Assembly: GCF_026745355.1 (NCBI RefSeq)
Contig: NC_079203.1
Span: 56,654,141-56,718,140, forward strand
From: Beta vulgaris subsp. vulgaris
Taxonomy: Eukaryota; Streptophyta; Magnoliopsida; Caryophyllales; Amaranthaceae
Direction: 5' to 3'
Length of the DNA stretch: 64,000 nucleotides
Shown: positions 1 to 11,387 of the stretch, piece by piece
How positions within the stretch are numbered: the stretch's first letter is position 1
How the letters are laid out: each line of letters opens with the position of its first letter
Notes under the pieces: generated by a model
The model's input: the letters and a program-made list of their open reading frames with translations, nothing else
What the model was told of the DNA's origin: nothing
Databases searched by the model: none
Position numbers and translations under genes: made by a program

Positions 1-2222
1 TCTCGCGGGTTCGCTCGCTACTCTTCTTCTTTGGCTTCGTGCAAAAGGGTCCGACGAAGGTACAAGGTTCGAGCGCGCAGGGTGCGCAGGCGTCGAGGGT
101 CGAAAAGTTGCGAGATTCCGTCGAAGGGGTCGAGTTGTGCGCGATTTCGTCGAAGGGGTCGAGTGTGCGCGAGTGTCGAGAGTTCTGTCCGGGAGTCTTG
201 GTGCGAAGGGTGCTGTTGTTCTGTGAGCTCGCGAGTGTCGCGCGTGTGGGCGACGTACGAGCAGCGACGAGAGTCTTGGTGAAGGGTTCGTGTGGTGCGA
301 ATTCTGTCGAGCACAAGGGTGCGAGTCCGCCGGAATTCTTGTGCGAAAAGCGGGTCGAGTGCTGCGACAAGAGTCGTGGTGTTGAGGTTTCGTGCGCGTG
401 TGTGGTGTGGTCTTCGGTCGCCGGAATTCTTTCGCCGGCGATTTCTAACGTATAATTTTGTACTTAACTTAGTATGTCAGTTTATTAATTATTCTTATAT
501 TTACTGTTTCGTAGTTAAGAAAGGTTTGTAATTATTAATTAATAATTAGAGTTGTGTAATAATTTATTAGTTAAGTTATTGTTCTGTTTTAAGTGAAAAT
601 TCTGGTTAGGTTTGTAATTGGAATAAGTTGGAAGTAGGAAAATTGTGTATTATTATTAGTTACATTATTATCGTTTCATGAGTAACCTGTTTCATGAAAT
701 CTGACTTTGGGACGTGTGACTCACCCTTTGGACATGGAATTTACCCTTTTGGACATGGAACTTACTTTGGACATGAACTTACTTTTGGACATATGACTTA
801 CCTTTTGGACATATGACTTGACTTTTGGACATAAGACAGGCTGGACTTATGACATTTTGGATGGTAAAACAGTGGACTAATGTTACTAACTAACTTAGTT
901 ACTCACTAACTCTGACTTCTAAAAGACGTTAAATTCACTAGATTAGAATTATAACGAAAGTTCTGGAATAAGGTTTTAACTATTGCGTAATTCGAATCGT
1001 TAGATCGTTATGGTCTTAGTACGTAGTAGTTGTTAGTGTTATCAAGGACGTAACACTAAAGCTTTGTTTTAACGATTTAGGTCCCAATTTCATAAGCGGC
1101 TCGTTCTATTAAGTCAGCGAAAATTCTCCGTTACAAGGTACGTACGCGTACCAGTTTACTTTCAAAGCTTAGTATCATGTTTAGGTTGCAGTTCATGTTA
1201 TTGGAACCTAGTACCATGATAGGGAACATTTGATTGTGATTGTTTGGTTAGACTTTATAACGTGAAATCAATATGATGCATTGAAATATGTTGCATTGAA
1301 ATGCGAAGTTCTATCGTAGTGTAACATCAGCATTATTAATCTGATCTATAGAGTAACAAGAGTGTTACTAGGATAAGATTGAGTTTGGTAATTAAGAGAG
1401 TATGTAAATGACTCCTTAAAGTTATAAAAGAATGATTGGTAATAAAAGAAGATTATGGCGATACTTGTAGTTGGACTCCCTACAAGTATAGAACAATGGG
1501 GGAGTGTAGGACTTGTCCTACACTCCTACGCAGGCCTACTGTGACGACAGTAGTGTCCTTATATTTTGATAACTCAAGTAGGCGGAAGGTTCCGTTCGAT
1601 CTTGGGGTATGCATACTAAGGTGATGGGTGTGAGACGGAACAAAACCGTATTTGCATTTCATCTAATAGACCAAGTTGTCTATTAAGGATTCAGTAGCCC
1701 GTATGATTCTAGTGAGATGACGGTGCCCGTTCGATGCCAAATAATGAAAGATTAAAGGATGTGAGATAACGTAGGTTCATATAACAGTGTAATGTATGCA
1801 TCATTTATGTTCATATAGTTTCAATGGTTCATTACGTACTCAGCATAGCTGACCCTGTGTGTTATTATGTGTTTGTTGTCCTGTGATGAACTATTGATAC
1901 TTCAATGGGGAGCAGACTAGGTGAGCTGGTGCTGCTGCATGACATCAAGCATATGGGGGCTAGACTGTAGTTTGAAGTTAACTTTTGGTTTGATCATTAA
2001 TGAATTTTATAGAACATTATTACAGTTTGAGTTTGAATAAAGAGGGGTCATCTATGATTCCCGAGTTGTAATTACATTTTCTATTCCGCTGCAATTTGGT
2101 TTTGAGACAATGAATTTGAGTTACCATATTTCTAATTATGCCTTGCGTTCCATCGCGGCGGTAACACTCCCAAAGTCGATGCGACGTAGCATTAGACGTG
2201 TATGGATTTTGGGGGTGTTACA
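1..2222 (+). repeat. Ty3/gypsy LTR fragment, 5' end outside or missing
   Basis: This matches the 3' LTR at 11556-14145 from its GC-rich 5' untranslated part to its very end, which is GGTGTTACA at 2214-2222. The beginning of the LTR (promoter, TATA) is not in the window. Compared with the other copies it carries scattered one- or two-base losses, for example in the GTCGAGG-rich part (150-360) and in the short tandem repeat (705-835). It is followed head to head by an inverted copy of the same LTR. Confidence 0.9.
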
Positions 2223-2234
2223 CTCATTAATAGT

Positions 2235-4092
2235 TTGAAACTATATGAACATAAATGATGCATACATTACCACTGTTATATGAACCTACGTTATCTCACA
2301 TCCTTTAATCTTTCATTATTTGGCATCGAACGGGCACCGTCATCTCACTAGAATCATACGGGCTACTGAATCCTTAATAGACAACTTGGTCTATTAGATG
2401 AAATGCAAATACGGTTTTGTTCCGTCTCACACCCATCACCTTAGTATGCATACCCCCAAGATCGAACGGAACCTTCCGCCTACTTGAGTTATCAAAATAT
2501 AAGGACACTACTGTCGTCACAGTAGGCCTGCGTAGGAGTGTAGGACAAGTCCTACATTCCCCCCATTGTTCTATACTTGTAGGGAGTCCAACTACAAGTA
2601 TCGCCATAATCTTCTTTTATTACCAATCATTCTTTTATAACTTTAAGGAGTCATTTACATACTCTCTTAATTACCAAACTCAATCTTATCCCTAGTAACA
2701 CTCTTGTTACTCTATAGATCAGATTAATAATGCTGATGTTACACTACGATAGAACTTCGCATTTCAATGCAACATATTTCAATGCATCATATTGATTTCA
2801 CGTTATAAACGTCTAACCAAACAATCACAATCAAATGTTCCCTATCATGGTACTAGGTTCCAATAACATGAACTGCAACCTAAACATGATACTAAGCTTT
2901 GAAAGTAAACTGGTACGCGTACGTACCTTGTAACGGAGAATTTTCGCTGACTTAATAGAACGAGCCGCTTATGAAATTGGGACCTAAATCGTTAAAACAA
3001 AGCTTTAGTGTTACGTCCTTGATAACACTAACAACTACTACGTACTAAGACCATAACGATCTAACGATTCGAATTACGCAATAGTTAAAACCTTATTCCA
3101 GAACTTTCGTTATAATTCTAATCTAGTGAATTTAACGTCTTTTAGAAGTCAGAGTTAGTGAGTAACTAAGTTAGTTAGTAACATTAGTCCACTGTTTTAC
3201 CCATCCAAAATGTCATAAGTCCAGCCTGTCTTATGTCCAAAAGTCAAGTCATATGTCCAAAAGGTAAGTCATATGTCCAAAAGGTAAGTTCCATGTCCAA
3301 AAGTAAGTTCCATGTCCAAAAGGGTAAATTCCATGTCCAAAGGGTGAGTCACACGTCCCAAAGTCAGATTTCATGAAACAGGTTACTCATGAAACGATAA
3401 TAATGTAACTAATAATAATACACAATTTTCCTACTTCCAACTTATTCCAATTACAAACCTAACCAGAAATTTTCACTTAAAACAGAACAATAACTTAACT
3501 AATAATTTATTACACAACTCTAATTATTAATTAATAATTACAAACCTTTCTTAACTACGAAACAGTAAATATAAGAATAATTAATAAACTGACATACTAA
3601 GTTAAGTACAAAATTATACCGTTAGAAATCGCCGGCGAAAGAATTCCGGCGACCGAAGACCACACCACTCACGCGCACAAACCCTCAACACCACGACCCT
3701 TGTCGCAGCACTCGACCCACTTTTCGCACAAGAATTCCGGCGGACTCGCACCCTTGTGCTCGACAGAATTCGCACCACACGAACCCTTCACCAAGACTCT
3801 CGTCGCTGCTCGTACGTCGCCCACACCGCGCGACACTCGCGAGCCTCACACGAACCACAGCACCCTTCGCACCAAGACTCCCGGACAGAACTCTCGACAC
3901 TCGCGCACACCTCGACCCCTTCGACGAAATCGCGCACAACTCGACCCCTTCGACGGAATCTCGCAACTTTTCGACCCTCGACGCCTGCGCACCCTGCGCG
4001 CTCGAACCTTGTACCTTCGTCGGACCCTTTTGCACGAAGCCAAAGAAGAAGAGTAGCGAGCGAACCCGCGAGAGAGATTCGAGAGAGAGAGA
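2235..4092 (-). repeat. Inverted LTR fragment of the same family
   Basis: This is the reverse complement of LTR sequence from the motif TTCATATAGTTTCAA back to the CT-rich run before the GC-rich block. It lacks both LTR ends. One breakpoint is near 2235. The other falls in a GAGAGA run at about 4085-4092, where it joins sequence matching the pol 3' end near 11346. With 1-1824 it makes an inverted repeat with arms of about 1.83 kb and a spacer of about 410 bp. Confidence 0.88.
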
Positions 4093-4299
4093 GAATGCGA
4101 TAGAATTTCGCGCTTTCACCCTAAAGTATGTTAATTATGTTGATTATGTTAGTTATATGCTAGTTATGTGTGAAAATTGCTTATCTATTGTGTGAACGTT
4201 AAAACGCTTGTGAAATTTGGGACTTAGAAGTGCAAAAGATCGTCGTTAAGACGGGCTACCTCAAAGTTTCGGACGAAACTTCTTTTAAGGGGGGAAGCC
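4093..4299 (+). mobile_element. 3' internal tail of a retrotransposon copy with polypurine tract
   Basis: This stretch matches 11346-11555, the region between the pol end and the 3' LTR, nearly base for base. It ends in a polypurine tract (4287-4297) and CC just before the LTR start at 4300. A polypurine tract belongs in front of a 3' LTR. The LTR at 4300 was therefore at some point the 3' LTR of another copy whose body is now gone. Confidence 0.85.
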
Positions 4300-4490
4300 T
4301 GTAATACTCCGTATTTTTAATACTAATTTCGTACTAATTAAGAAAATATAAAAGAATTAATAAAAAGGTATTTTAATTTTATTTACAAGTTAATAGGAAT
4401 AAATTATTAGTAACATGAATTTGTTAGGAATTTCCGGAATTTTAAAAGAGTAACCTAATCGACCTAGGGTTACTACCTTTTGGAAGGGAG

Positions 4491-4500
4491 TATAAAAAGG
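4491..4500 (+). promoter_or_regulatory. LTR TATA box (upstream LTR)
   Basis: TATAAAAAGG lies 191 bp into the LTR. About 35 bp downstream is a leader with AAACCCTAAACCC and long CT runs, the usual arrangement of a plant Pol II start region. The same motif is at 11745-11754 in the 3' LTR. Function is inferred from position only. Confidence 0.6.
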
Positions 4501-4599
4501 AAAAGAAGTTGGAATTTCAGATAAAAACCCTAAACCCTTTCTTCTCCCTCTCTCCTCAGCCGACATTCATCTCTCTCCTTCTCTCTTTTTCGAATTTTT

Positions 4600-5082
4600 T
4601 TCTCTCTCTCAGAATTTTCTCTCTCTCTCTCGAATCTCTCTCGCGGGTTCGCTCGCTACTCTTCTTCTTTGCTTCGTGCAAAAGGGTCCGACGAAGGTAC
4701 AAGGTTCGAGCGCGCAGGGTGCGCAGGCGTCGAGGGTCAAAAGTTGCGAGATTCCGTCGAAGGGGTCGAGTTGTGCGCGATTTCGTCGAAGGGTCGAGGT
4801 GTGCGCGAGTGTCGAGAGTTCTCGGGAGTCTTGGTGCGAAGGGTGCTGTGGTTCGTGTGAGGCTCGCGAGTGTCGCGCGGTGTGGGCGACGTACGAGCAG
4901 CGACGAGAGTCTTGGTGAAGGTTCGTGTGGTGCGAATTTGTCGAGCACAAGGGTGCGAGTCCGCCGGAATTCTTGTGCGAAAAGTGGGTCGATGCTGCGA
5001 CAAGGGTCGTGGTGTTGAGGGTTTCGTGCGCGTGAGTGGTGTGGTCTTCGGTCGCCGGAATTCTTTCGCCGGCGATTTCTAA
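4600..5082 (+). other. GC-rich LTR leader block preceded by CT runs
   Basis: After TCTCTCTC runs (4598-4645) the LTR becomes rich in G, C and CpG, with many short GTCGAGG/GCGAGTG-like motifs, up to the CGCCGGCGATTT near 5080. The flanks are AT-rich. All frames give arginine-rich open stretches, but the frame changes between LTR copies, so it is not coding. Equivalent blocks lie at 1-450, 3620-4080 (inverted) and 11900-12358. Confidence 0.6.
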
Positions 5083-5337
5083 CGGTATAATTTTGTACTT
5101 AACTTAGTATGTCAGTTTATTAATTATTCTTATATTTACTGTTTCGTAGTTAAGAAAGGTTTGTAATTATTAATTAATAATTAGAGTTGTGTAATAAATT
5201 ATTAGTTAAGTTATTGTTCTGTTTTAAGTGAAAATTTCTGGTTAGGTTTGTAATTGGAATAAGTTGGAAGTAGGAAAATTGTGTATTATTATTAGTTACA
5301 TTATTATCGTTTCATGAGTAACCTGTTTCATGAAATC

Positions 5338-5476
5338 TGACTTTGGGACGTGTGACTCACCCTTTGGACATGGAATTTACCCTTTTGGACATGGAACTTA
5401 CTTTTGGACATGGAACTTACCTTTTGGACATATGACTTACCTTTTGGACATATGACTTGACTTTTGGACATAAGAC
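5338..5476 (+). repeat. ~20-bp tandem repeat inside the LTR
   Basis: About seven diverged copies of a CTTTTGGACATATGACTTAC-like unit are arranged in tandem. The same block occurs at about 707-836, 3232-3366 (inverted) and 12615-12752, with small differences between copies. Confidence 0.8.
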
Positions 5477-6630
5477 AGGCTGGACTTATGACATTTTGGA
5501 TGGGTAAAACAGTGGACTAATGTTACTAACTAACTTAGTTACTCACTAACTCTGACTTCTAAAAGACGTTAAATTCACTAGATTAGAATTATAACGAAAG
5601 TTCTGGAATAAGGTTTTAACTATTGCGTAATTCGAATCGTTAGATCGTTATGGTCTTAGTACGTAGTAGTTGTTAGTGTTATCAAGGACGTAACACTAAA
5701 GCTTTGTTTTAACGATTTAGGTCCCAATTTCAAAGCGGCTCGTTCTATTAAGTCAGCGAAAATTCTCCGTTACAAGGTACGTACGCGTACCAGTTTACTT
5801 TCAAAGCTTAGTATCATGTTTAGGTTGCAGTTCATGTTATTGGAACCTAGTACCATGATAGGGAACATTTGATTGTGATTGTTTGGTTAGACGTTTATAA
5901 CGTGAAATCAATATGATGCATTGAAATATGTTGCATTGAAATGCGAAGTTCTATCGTAGTGTAACATCAGCATTATTAATCTGATCTATAGAGTAACAAG
6001 AGTGTTACTAGGGATAAGATTGATTTGGTAATTAAGAGAGTATGTAAATGACTCCTTAAAGTTATAAAAGAATGATTGGTAATAAAAGAAGATTATGGCG
6101 ATACTTGTAGTTGGACTCCCTACAAGTATAGAACAATGGGGGGAGTGTAGGACTTGTCCTACACTCCTACGCAGGCCTACTGTGACGACAGTAGTGTCCT
6201 TATATTTTGATAACTCAAGTAGGCGGAAGGTTCCGTTCGATCTTGGGGGTATGCATACTAAGGTGATGGGTGTGAGACGGAACAAAACCGTATTTGCATT
6301 TCATCTAATAGACCAAGTTGTCTATTAAGGATTCAGTAGCCCGTATGATTCTAGTGAGATGACGGTGCCCGTTCGATGCCAAATAATGAAAGATTAAAGG
6401 ATGTGAGATAACGTAGGTTCATATAACAGTGGTAATGTATGCATCATTTATGTTCATATAGTTTCAATGGTTCATTACGTACTCAGCATAGCTGACCCTG
6501 TGTGTTATTATGTGTTTGTTGTCCTGTGATGAACTATTGATACTTCAATGGGGAGCAGACTAGGTGAGCTGGTGCTGCTGCATGACATCAAGCATATGGG
6601 GGCTAGACTGTAGTTTGAAGTTAACTTTTG

Positions 6631-6769
6631 ATGATTGTAATGCAAGTCAGTACAGACTTAAAGGTGTTCGCAATATATGTTGATATGTTAAATGTGTATT
6701 CGTTGAATAAGTTAAAACAAAAATTATGTGTAAGTCACTGAAATAGCACTATGTTAATTTCAGCGCAGA
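6631..6769 (+). other. Untranslated leader of the retrotransposon
   Basis: AT-rich sequence between the truncated LTR and the first gag start. It does not begin with a recognisable primer binding site, in keeping with a deletion that removed the LTR end and the site next to it. Confidence 0.55.
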
Positions 6770-7680
6770 ATGGTTCGATCGGGAGGCGCCCCTGACACCT
6801 CTCTTAACATCGAGCAATCGATACGTGACCTAGTACAGATTACAGCCAACTTAGCCCAAGGTCACAGCCGGGATGGTGACCTATCTGAAAAAGTGGCCCG
6901 TAGGAACCCACCTATACTAAATGGAAAAGGGGACCTAAAGAGTTGGAGAACTGGGTTGGGGAATTTGATAAACTTTTCTTCACCCTATCCTGCCTGAGAG
7001 AAAACGTGCCCTTAGCGAGCTATTACCTTCAGGGAGATGCCCATTTCTGGTGGACCCAGGCTAAGGACAACCTTCTCAGCCAACCGGGTTTCGGGTGGGA
7101 AACTTTTAAAAAGGCCCTAAGAGACAAGTACTACCCTCCGTACTTAAGAAACAAAAAGCCCAAGAGTTTATGATGCTGGAGCAAGGGACCATGTCGGTAA
7201 GGAATATTACCGAAAATTTATTGAACGATGAGGTTTGCCCCAGAGATTGCCCCTACTGAGGAGGCTAAAGCCTCACGTTTTGAATTGGGACTTACCCTTG
7301 ACCTGCAGGGTAGACTGGGGGAGATACATTCACCTCTCTGGACCATGTGTTTGGCAAAGCTGCCCACCTTTATGCTATCAGGAAAAGGGAGGAAGGGGGT
7401 AAGCTGGCGAGAAACGTAAGGATAACCCAAACCCTGAGGGCCAAAGTTTGAGAAAAAGCACAACGGGAACCAGAATAATCAAAACCCTCAGAGAAATTTT
7501 GGTAAGGGACCCAACAATAACCCTAATCCCAACACCAACCGCAACAATAACACCAATAACCGCAGACCTGAGCGTGTATATCGGTGTAGAAAGTGCCCGA
7601 ACAACCACCTGGTAAGGATTGTGAGGGTAACAAGGTTGAATGCCGGGAATGTGGGAAGATGGGGCATAGAGCCTATGAAT
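6770..7680 (+). pseudogene. gag remnant with capsid-like region and CCHC zinc knuckle, frameshifted
   Basis: The gag polyprotein forms the retrotransposon particle and binds RNA. The first frame starts at ATG 6770. Further pieces lie in other frames: 6943-7173 holds the capsid-type motifs DAHFWW and WETFKKAL, and 7228-7419 continues the domain. An asparagine-rich stretch (about 7465-7570) leads to a knuckle near 7633-7676 with C-x2-C-x4-H-x4-C spacing. A second, upstream cysteine cluster near 7582 is split by a frame change. Frame breaks near 6940, 7150, 7205, 7230, 7340 and 7590 prevent a single product. Most look like loss of one base from a short homopolymer. The family assignment is firm; the copy as written is not functional. 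Confidence 0.85.
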
Positions 7681-8224
7681 GCTATTCGAAAAACAAGCTA
7701 AACCCCAATGGCCAAAGGAAGGGAACTATGGGGACAAGCCCCGAAACGGAAATGGTAACGGGAATGGTAACGGGGGAGGTAATTACAATGGGAATTCAAC
7801 TATTCCAAGCCCGCTACCAATACCAGCAACCAAGTCTCTAATGAACAATGCAACTAGTTCCCAAGATAAGGGCAAAGGGAAGCTGTACATGATGACGGCT
7901 AGTGAAGAAGAGGCTCGTAGAGACGTTGTCACGGGTACATTTTCTATCAACTCCACTCCTGTTAAAGTTTTATTTGATTCTGGAGCATCCTTGTCATTTA
8001 TTGCCCATGCAACTGTTAGAAATTTAACATTGGTCGAGTCTGAGTCGATTTCTATGCCTATAGTCATTCCATCTGGGGAGACTGTTAATTGTTCTAAAAG
8101 ATTCCTAAAAGTGCCATTAAAGATAGGTGAGGGATACTTTCCCTCTGATCTGATAGAGTTTAACTTATCAAACCTAGATATCATTCTGGGGATGGATTGG
8201 CTTGGGAAGTACAGGCTAAGATAG
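7679..8224 (+). pseudogene. Retropepsin-type aspartic protease part of pol
   Basis: This frame carries the protease that cleaves Gag-Pol. The active-site motif LFDSGAS is near 7969-7990 and the family's second signature, ILGMDWLGKY, near 8180-8210. The first ~60 residues of the frame are the end of the gag knuckle region. The frame ends at 8224 by a one-base shift; the following frame resumes directly at 8226 with the protease-RT linker. It is one segment of a broken polyprotein, not an independent gene. Confidence 0.85.
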
Positions 8225-8225
8225 A

Positions 8226-9165
8226 TTGCGATGCGCAAAAAGTGGAACTAAAGGACCCTTGGGGAAAAGAGTGTCATATAGGAGGATACCTCGAGAACCA
8301 GGAATTAAAGTTATCAATGCGTTACAACTTAAGAACTACGTAGACAAGGGTTGGCCCCTATTTATGTGTTCAGTGAGAAGAGTGGAGGATGATCCGTTAA
8401 GGCCTGAAGATGTGCCCATAGTCCGGAATTCCAGGATGTCTTTCCTGAGGAAATACCTGGTATGCCTCCAAGGAGAGATGTAGAGTTCACCGTTGACCTA
8501 GTACCTGGGACTGGACCCATTTCGAAAGCCCCGTATCGGATGGCTCCGGCAGAAATGAATGAGTTAAAGAACCAGTTAGAGGAACTCTAGACAAAGGGTA
8601 TATTAGACCTAGCATGTCGCCATGGGGAGCACCCGTCTTATTTGTGAAAAAGAAGGATGGTAGCTTGAGGTTATGTATAGACTACCGGGAGTTGAACAAT
8701 GTCACTGTGAAAAACAAGTATCCATTACCTAGGATTGATGATTTGTTCGACCAACTTCAGGGTGCGGGAATGTTCTCCAAAATGACTTAAGGTCTGGTTA
8801 CCATCAGTTGAGGATTGTTGATCATGATATACCTAAGACTGCCTTTCGAACCAGATATGGCCACTATGAGTTTACGGTTATGCCTTTTGGGTTAACCAAT
8901 GCACCTGCAGTTTTCATGGACCTTATGAATAGAATTTTCCGACCCTACCTAGACAAATTCGTCGTAGTGTTCATAGACGATATCCTGATCTATTCTAAGA
9001 ACAAGGAGGAACAGAATCATTTGAGGTCATTTTGCAGACACTTAGGGACAACCAACTATATGCAAAGTTTTCGAAATGTGAATTTTGGTTGGAAAGAGTG
9101 TCATTTTTGGGTCATTTTATCTCTAAGGAGGGTGTATCAGTCGATCCTGCGAAAATCAAAGCCGT
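8226..9165 (+). pseudogene. Reverse transcriptase part of pol, frameshifted
   Basis: The reverse transcriptase copies element RNA into DNA. The linker frame 8226-8483 is followed by palm and finger motifs: [16 protein letters not shown] near 8650-8700, a gly-tyr-his-gln segment near 8800, and the catalytic FIDDILIYS near 8970-8998. Breaks lie near 8430 (G run), 8590 (in-frame TAG caused by a shift in a CC run) and 8785 (GG run). The catalytic aspartates themselves are present. The motif order and the sequence around FIDD place it in plant Ty3/gypsy chromoviruses. Confidence 0.9.
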
Positions 9166-9913
9166 GAGTGAATGGCCTACTCCAAAGAATGTCACGGATA
9201 TACGAAGTTTCTTGGGTTTAGCCGGTTACTATAGGAGATTTGTGAAAGACTTCTCCAAAATAGCAAAACCTATGACAAACCTGATGAAGAAGGATTGTAG
9301 GTTTACCTGGAATGAAGACAGTGAGAAGGCCTTCCAAACACTCAAAGAGAGATTAACCTCAGCCCCTGTCCTAACCTTGCCTAATGGGAACGAAGGATAT
9401 GATGTGTATAGTGATGCATCCAAAAATGGGTTGGGTTGTGTTCTGATGCAAAACGGGAAAGTTATAGCTTATGCGTCCCGACAGTTGAAGCCATATGAAG
9501 TCAATTACCCAACACATGACCTAGAATTGGCCGCCATAGTATTTGCACTCAAAATCTGGAGACACTACCTCTATGGGGTAACCTGCCGTATCTTCACCGA
9601 TCACAAAAGCCTTAAATATATCTTCACCCAGAAAGACCTCAACATGAGGCAGCGCAGATGGTTAGAGCTCATCAAGGACTATGACTTAGACATCCAATAC
9701 CATGAGGGTAAAGCCAACGTTGTTGCTGATGCGTTAAGTCGCAAGTCTAGCCATAGCCTGAATACATTAGTCGTTGCCGACAAACTTTGTGAGGAATTCT
9801 CTAGACTTCAGATAGAAGTTGTTCATGAAGGGGAGGTAGAAAGATTGCTGAGTGCCCTAACCATCGAACCTAACTTCCTAGAAGAGATAAGGCGAGTCAA
9901 CCTGGGGATGTGA
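9032..9913 (+). pseudogene. RT thumb and RNase H domain of pol (longest intact segment)
   Basis: The 293-residue open segment begins in the RT connection ([21 protein letters not shown]). It carries a full RNase H fold: [10 protein letters not shown], then [21 protein letters not shown] and ADALSR, giving the D-E-D-D catalytic set. RNase H removes RNA from the RNA-DNA hybrid. The segment ends in a frame change near 9900; the integrase continues in the frame opening at 9910. No broken catalytic residue is seen within this piece. Confidence 0.92.
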
Positions 9914-10578
9914 AACTTGAGCGAGTCAAGGCAAAGCTTAAGGAGGGCAAAGCAGAGGGGTTTGCGATCCATGAGGATGGAAGCATACGATATAAGGGTA
10001 GGTGGTGCGTGCCACAAAAGTGTGAAGAGCTGAAACAAAAGATAATGAGCGAGGGTCATAACACGACGTATTCTGTCCACCCAGGGGGAGATAAGTTGTA
10101 TAAGGACCTCAAGAAGATGTTTTGGTGGCCTGGTATGAAGAGAGCAGTAGCTGAGTTTGTTTCCAAATGCTTAACATGCCAGAAAGTCAAAAGTGAACAC
10201 AAGAGACCTCAGGGAAAGATTCAACCCTTAGACATTCCGACATGGAAATGGGACTCGATATCCATGGACTTCGTTGTCGCCTTACCTAGGAGTCGGGGAG
10301 GCAATAATACCATTTGGGTGATAGTGGATAGACTAACCAAGACAGCAAGGTTCATACCTATGAAAGATACGTGGAGTATGGAAGCCTTAGCCAAGGCTTA
10401 TGTGAAAAATGTCATTCGATTGCATGGAGTACCCACAAGTATAGTATCAGATCGAGATTCTCGATTCCTGTCGAATTTCTGGAAAAAGGTCCAGGAAGCA
10501 TTTGGTAGTGAGCTATTAATGAGTACAGCCTTTCACCCAGCTACCGATGGTCAAACGAACGAACTATTCAGACCTTAG
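9910..10578 (+). pseudogene. Integrase zinc-binding domain and catalytic core, broken before the final glutamate region
   Basis: Integrase inserts the cDNA into the host genome. An H-H-C-C zinc finger is visible (SVHPGG and CLTCQK, about 10078-10185). It is followed by the first two acidic core residues in SMDFVVALP (near 10261) and SDRDSRFLS (near 10450). The frame breaks near 10565, where one G appears missing from a GG pair right at the position of the catalytic glutamate. The remainder continues in the frame at 10584. Confidence 0.88.
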
Positions 10579-10583
10579 AGGAC

Positions 10584-11387
10584 ATGTTGCGAGCATGTGC
10601 TTTAGAATACCAAGGGTCATGGGAAGACCATTTGGACCTCATAGAATTCTCATACAACAACAGCTACCATGCTAGTATTAAGATGGCACCATTTGAAGCG
10701 TTGTACGGGAGAAAGTGTCGTAGCCCTTTGTGTTGGAACGACATCAGTGAGACTGTAGTGTTAGGACCTGATATGATTCAAGAGACGATGGATCAAGTGC
10801 GAGTCATTCAAGAAAAGATTAAGACTGCACAGGACAGGCAAAAATCCTATGCGGACCAGAAGCGAAGGGACGAAAATTTCGAAGTTGGGGAAAAAGTGTT
10901 GCTTAAGGTGTCCCCAATGAAAGGAGTGATGCGATTCGGGAAAAAGGGGAAGCTAAGCCCTAAGTTCATAGGACCCTATGAGATACTGGCGAGGGTAGGG
11001 AAAGTTGCTTATCGCCTGGATTTACCCAACGACTTAGAAAGGGTCCATAACGTGTTTCACGTGTCCCAACTCCGGAGATACGTACCTGATGCGTCACATG
11101 TCCTTGAACCTGAAAACGTAGAGTTAGACGAAACTTTATCCTATGAGGAGAAACCTGTCCAGATCCTAGACCGCAAAGTGCGAAGTACGAGGAATAAGGA
11201 CGTCAGAATTGTCAAGGTGTTGTGGAGAAATCAAACTACCGAGGAAGCCACATGGGAAGCCGAAGATGCAATGCGTCTGAAGTACCCTGAGCTTTTCCAA
11301 GAGGTACGTGAGTTACGGGGACGTAACTTTTCTTTTAAGGGGGAAGAATGCGATAGAATTTCGCGCTTTCACCCTAAAGTATGTTAA
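10584..11387 (+). pseudogene. Integrase C-terminal part with chromodomain-like end
   Basis: This segment contains the end of the integrase core (SYNNSYHASI, ALYGRKCRSPLCW), the GPFD/E-like module (GPYEILARVG, near 10970) and VHNVFHVSQLRRY. A C-terminal chromodomain-like stretch follows (ILDRKVRSTRNK..., VLWRNQTTEEATWE, near 11165-11265). Such a tail marks chromoviruses; the wording fits the Tekay/Del group. Chromodomains are thought to guide integration to particular chromatin. The stop is at 11385-11387, overlapping a first polypurine-like motif. Confidence 0.85.
11312..11346 (+). other. First hairpin plus polypurine-like motif
   Basis: GTTACG (11312-11317) pairs with CGTAAC (11322-11327) around a GGGA loop, followed by TTCTTTTAAGGGGGAAG. 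The same design recurs at 11521-11553 with different stem bases. It lies within the end of the pol frame. Confidence 0.6.

Larger units (their letters stand above)
4300..6630 (+). repeat. Upstream LTR of the Ty3/gypsy element, 3' end deleted
   Basis: It starts TGTAATACTCC and runs almost identically to the 3' LTR until 6630. There the match stops 237 bp before the expected TTACA end. It contains a TATA box, a CT-rich leader with a telo-box-like AAACCCTAAACCC, a strongly GC-rich block (about 4640-5080) and a ~20-bp tandem repeat. No tRNA-type primer binding site is seen at the junction, so the deletion probably removed it. Confidence 0.9.

Noticed and set aside
31..455. Arginine-rich open frames in the GC-rich LTR blocks (also 3685-4119, 4556-5018, 11821-12294)
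   Set aside because: The frames appear on both strands and shift between near-identical LTR copies, so they reflect CpG-rich composition and not coding.
2374..2695. 77-92-residue frames present in every LTR copy (also 5986-6328, 13285-13606)
   Set aside because: Overlapping open frames on both strands of the same LTR segment, broken in copy 1 (1436-1662), no family motif, and outside gag-pol.
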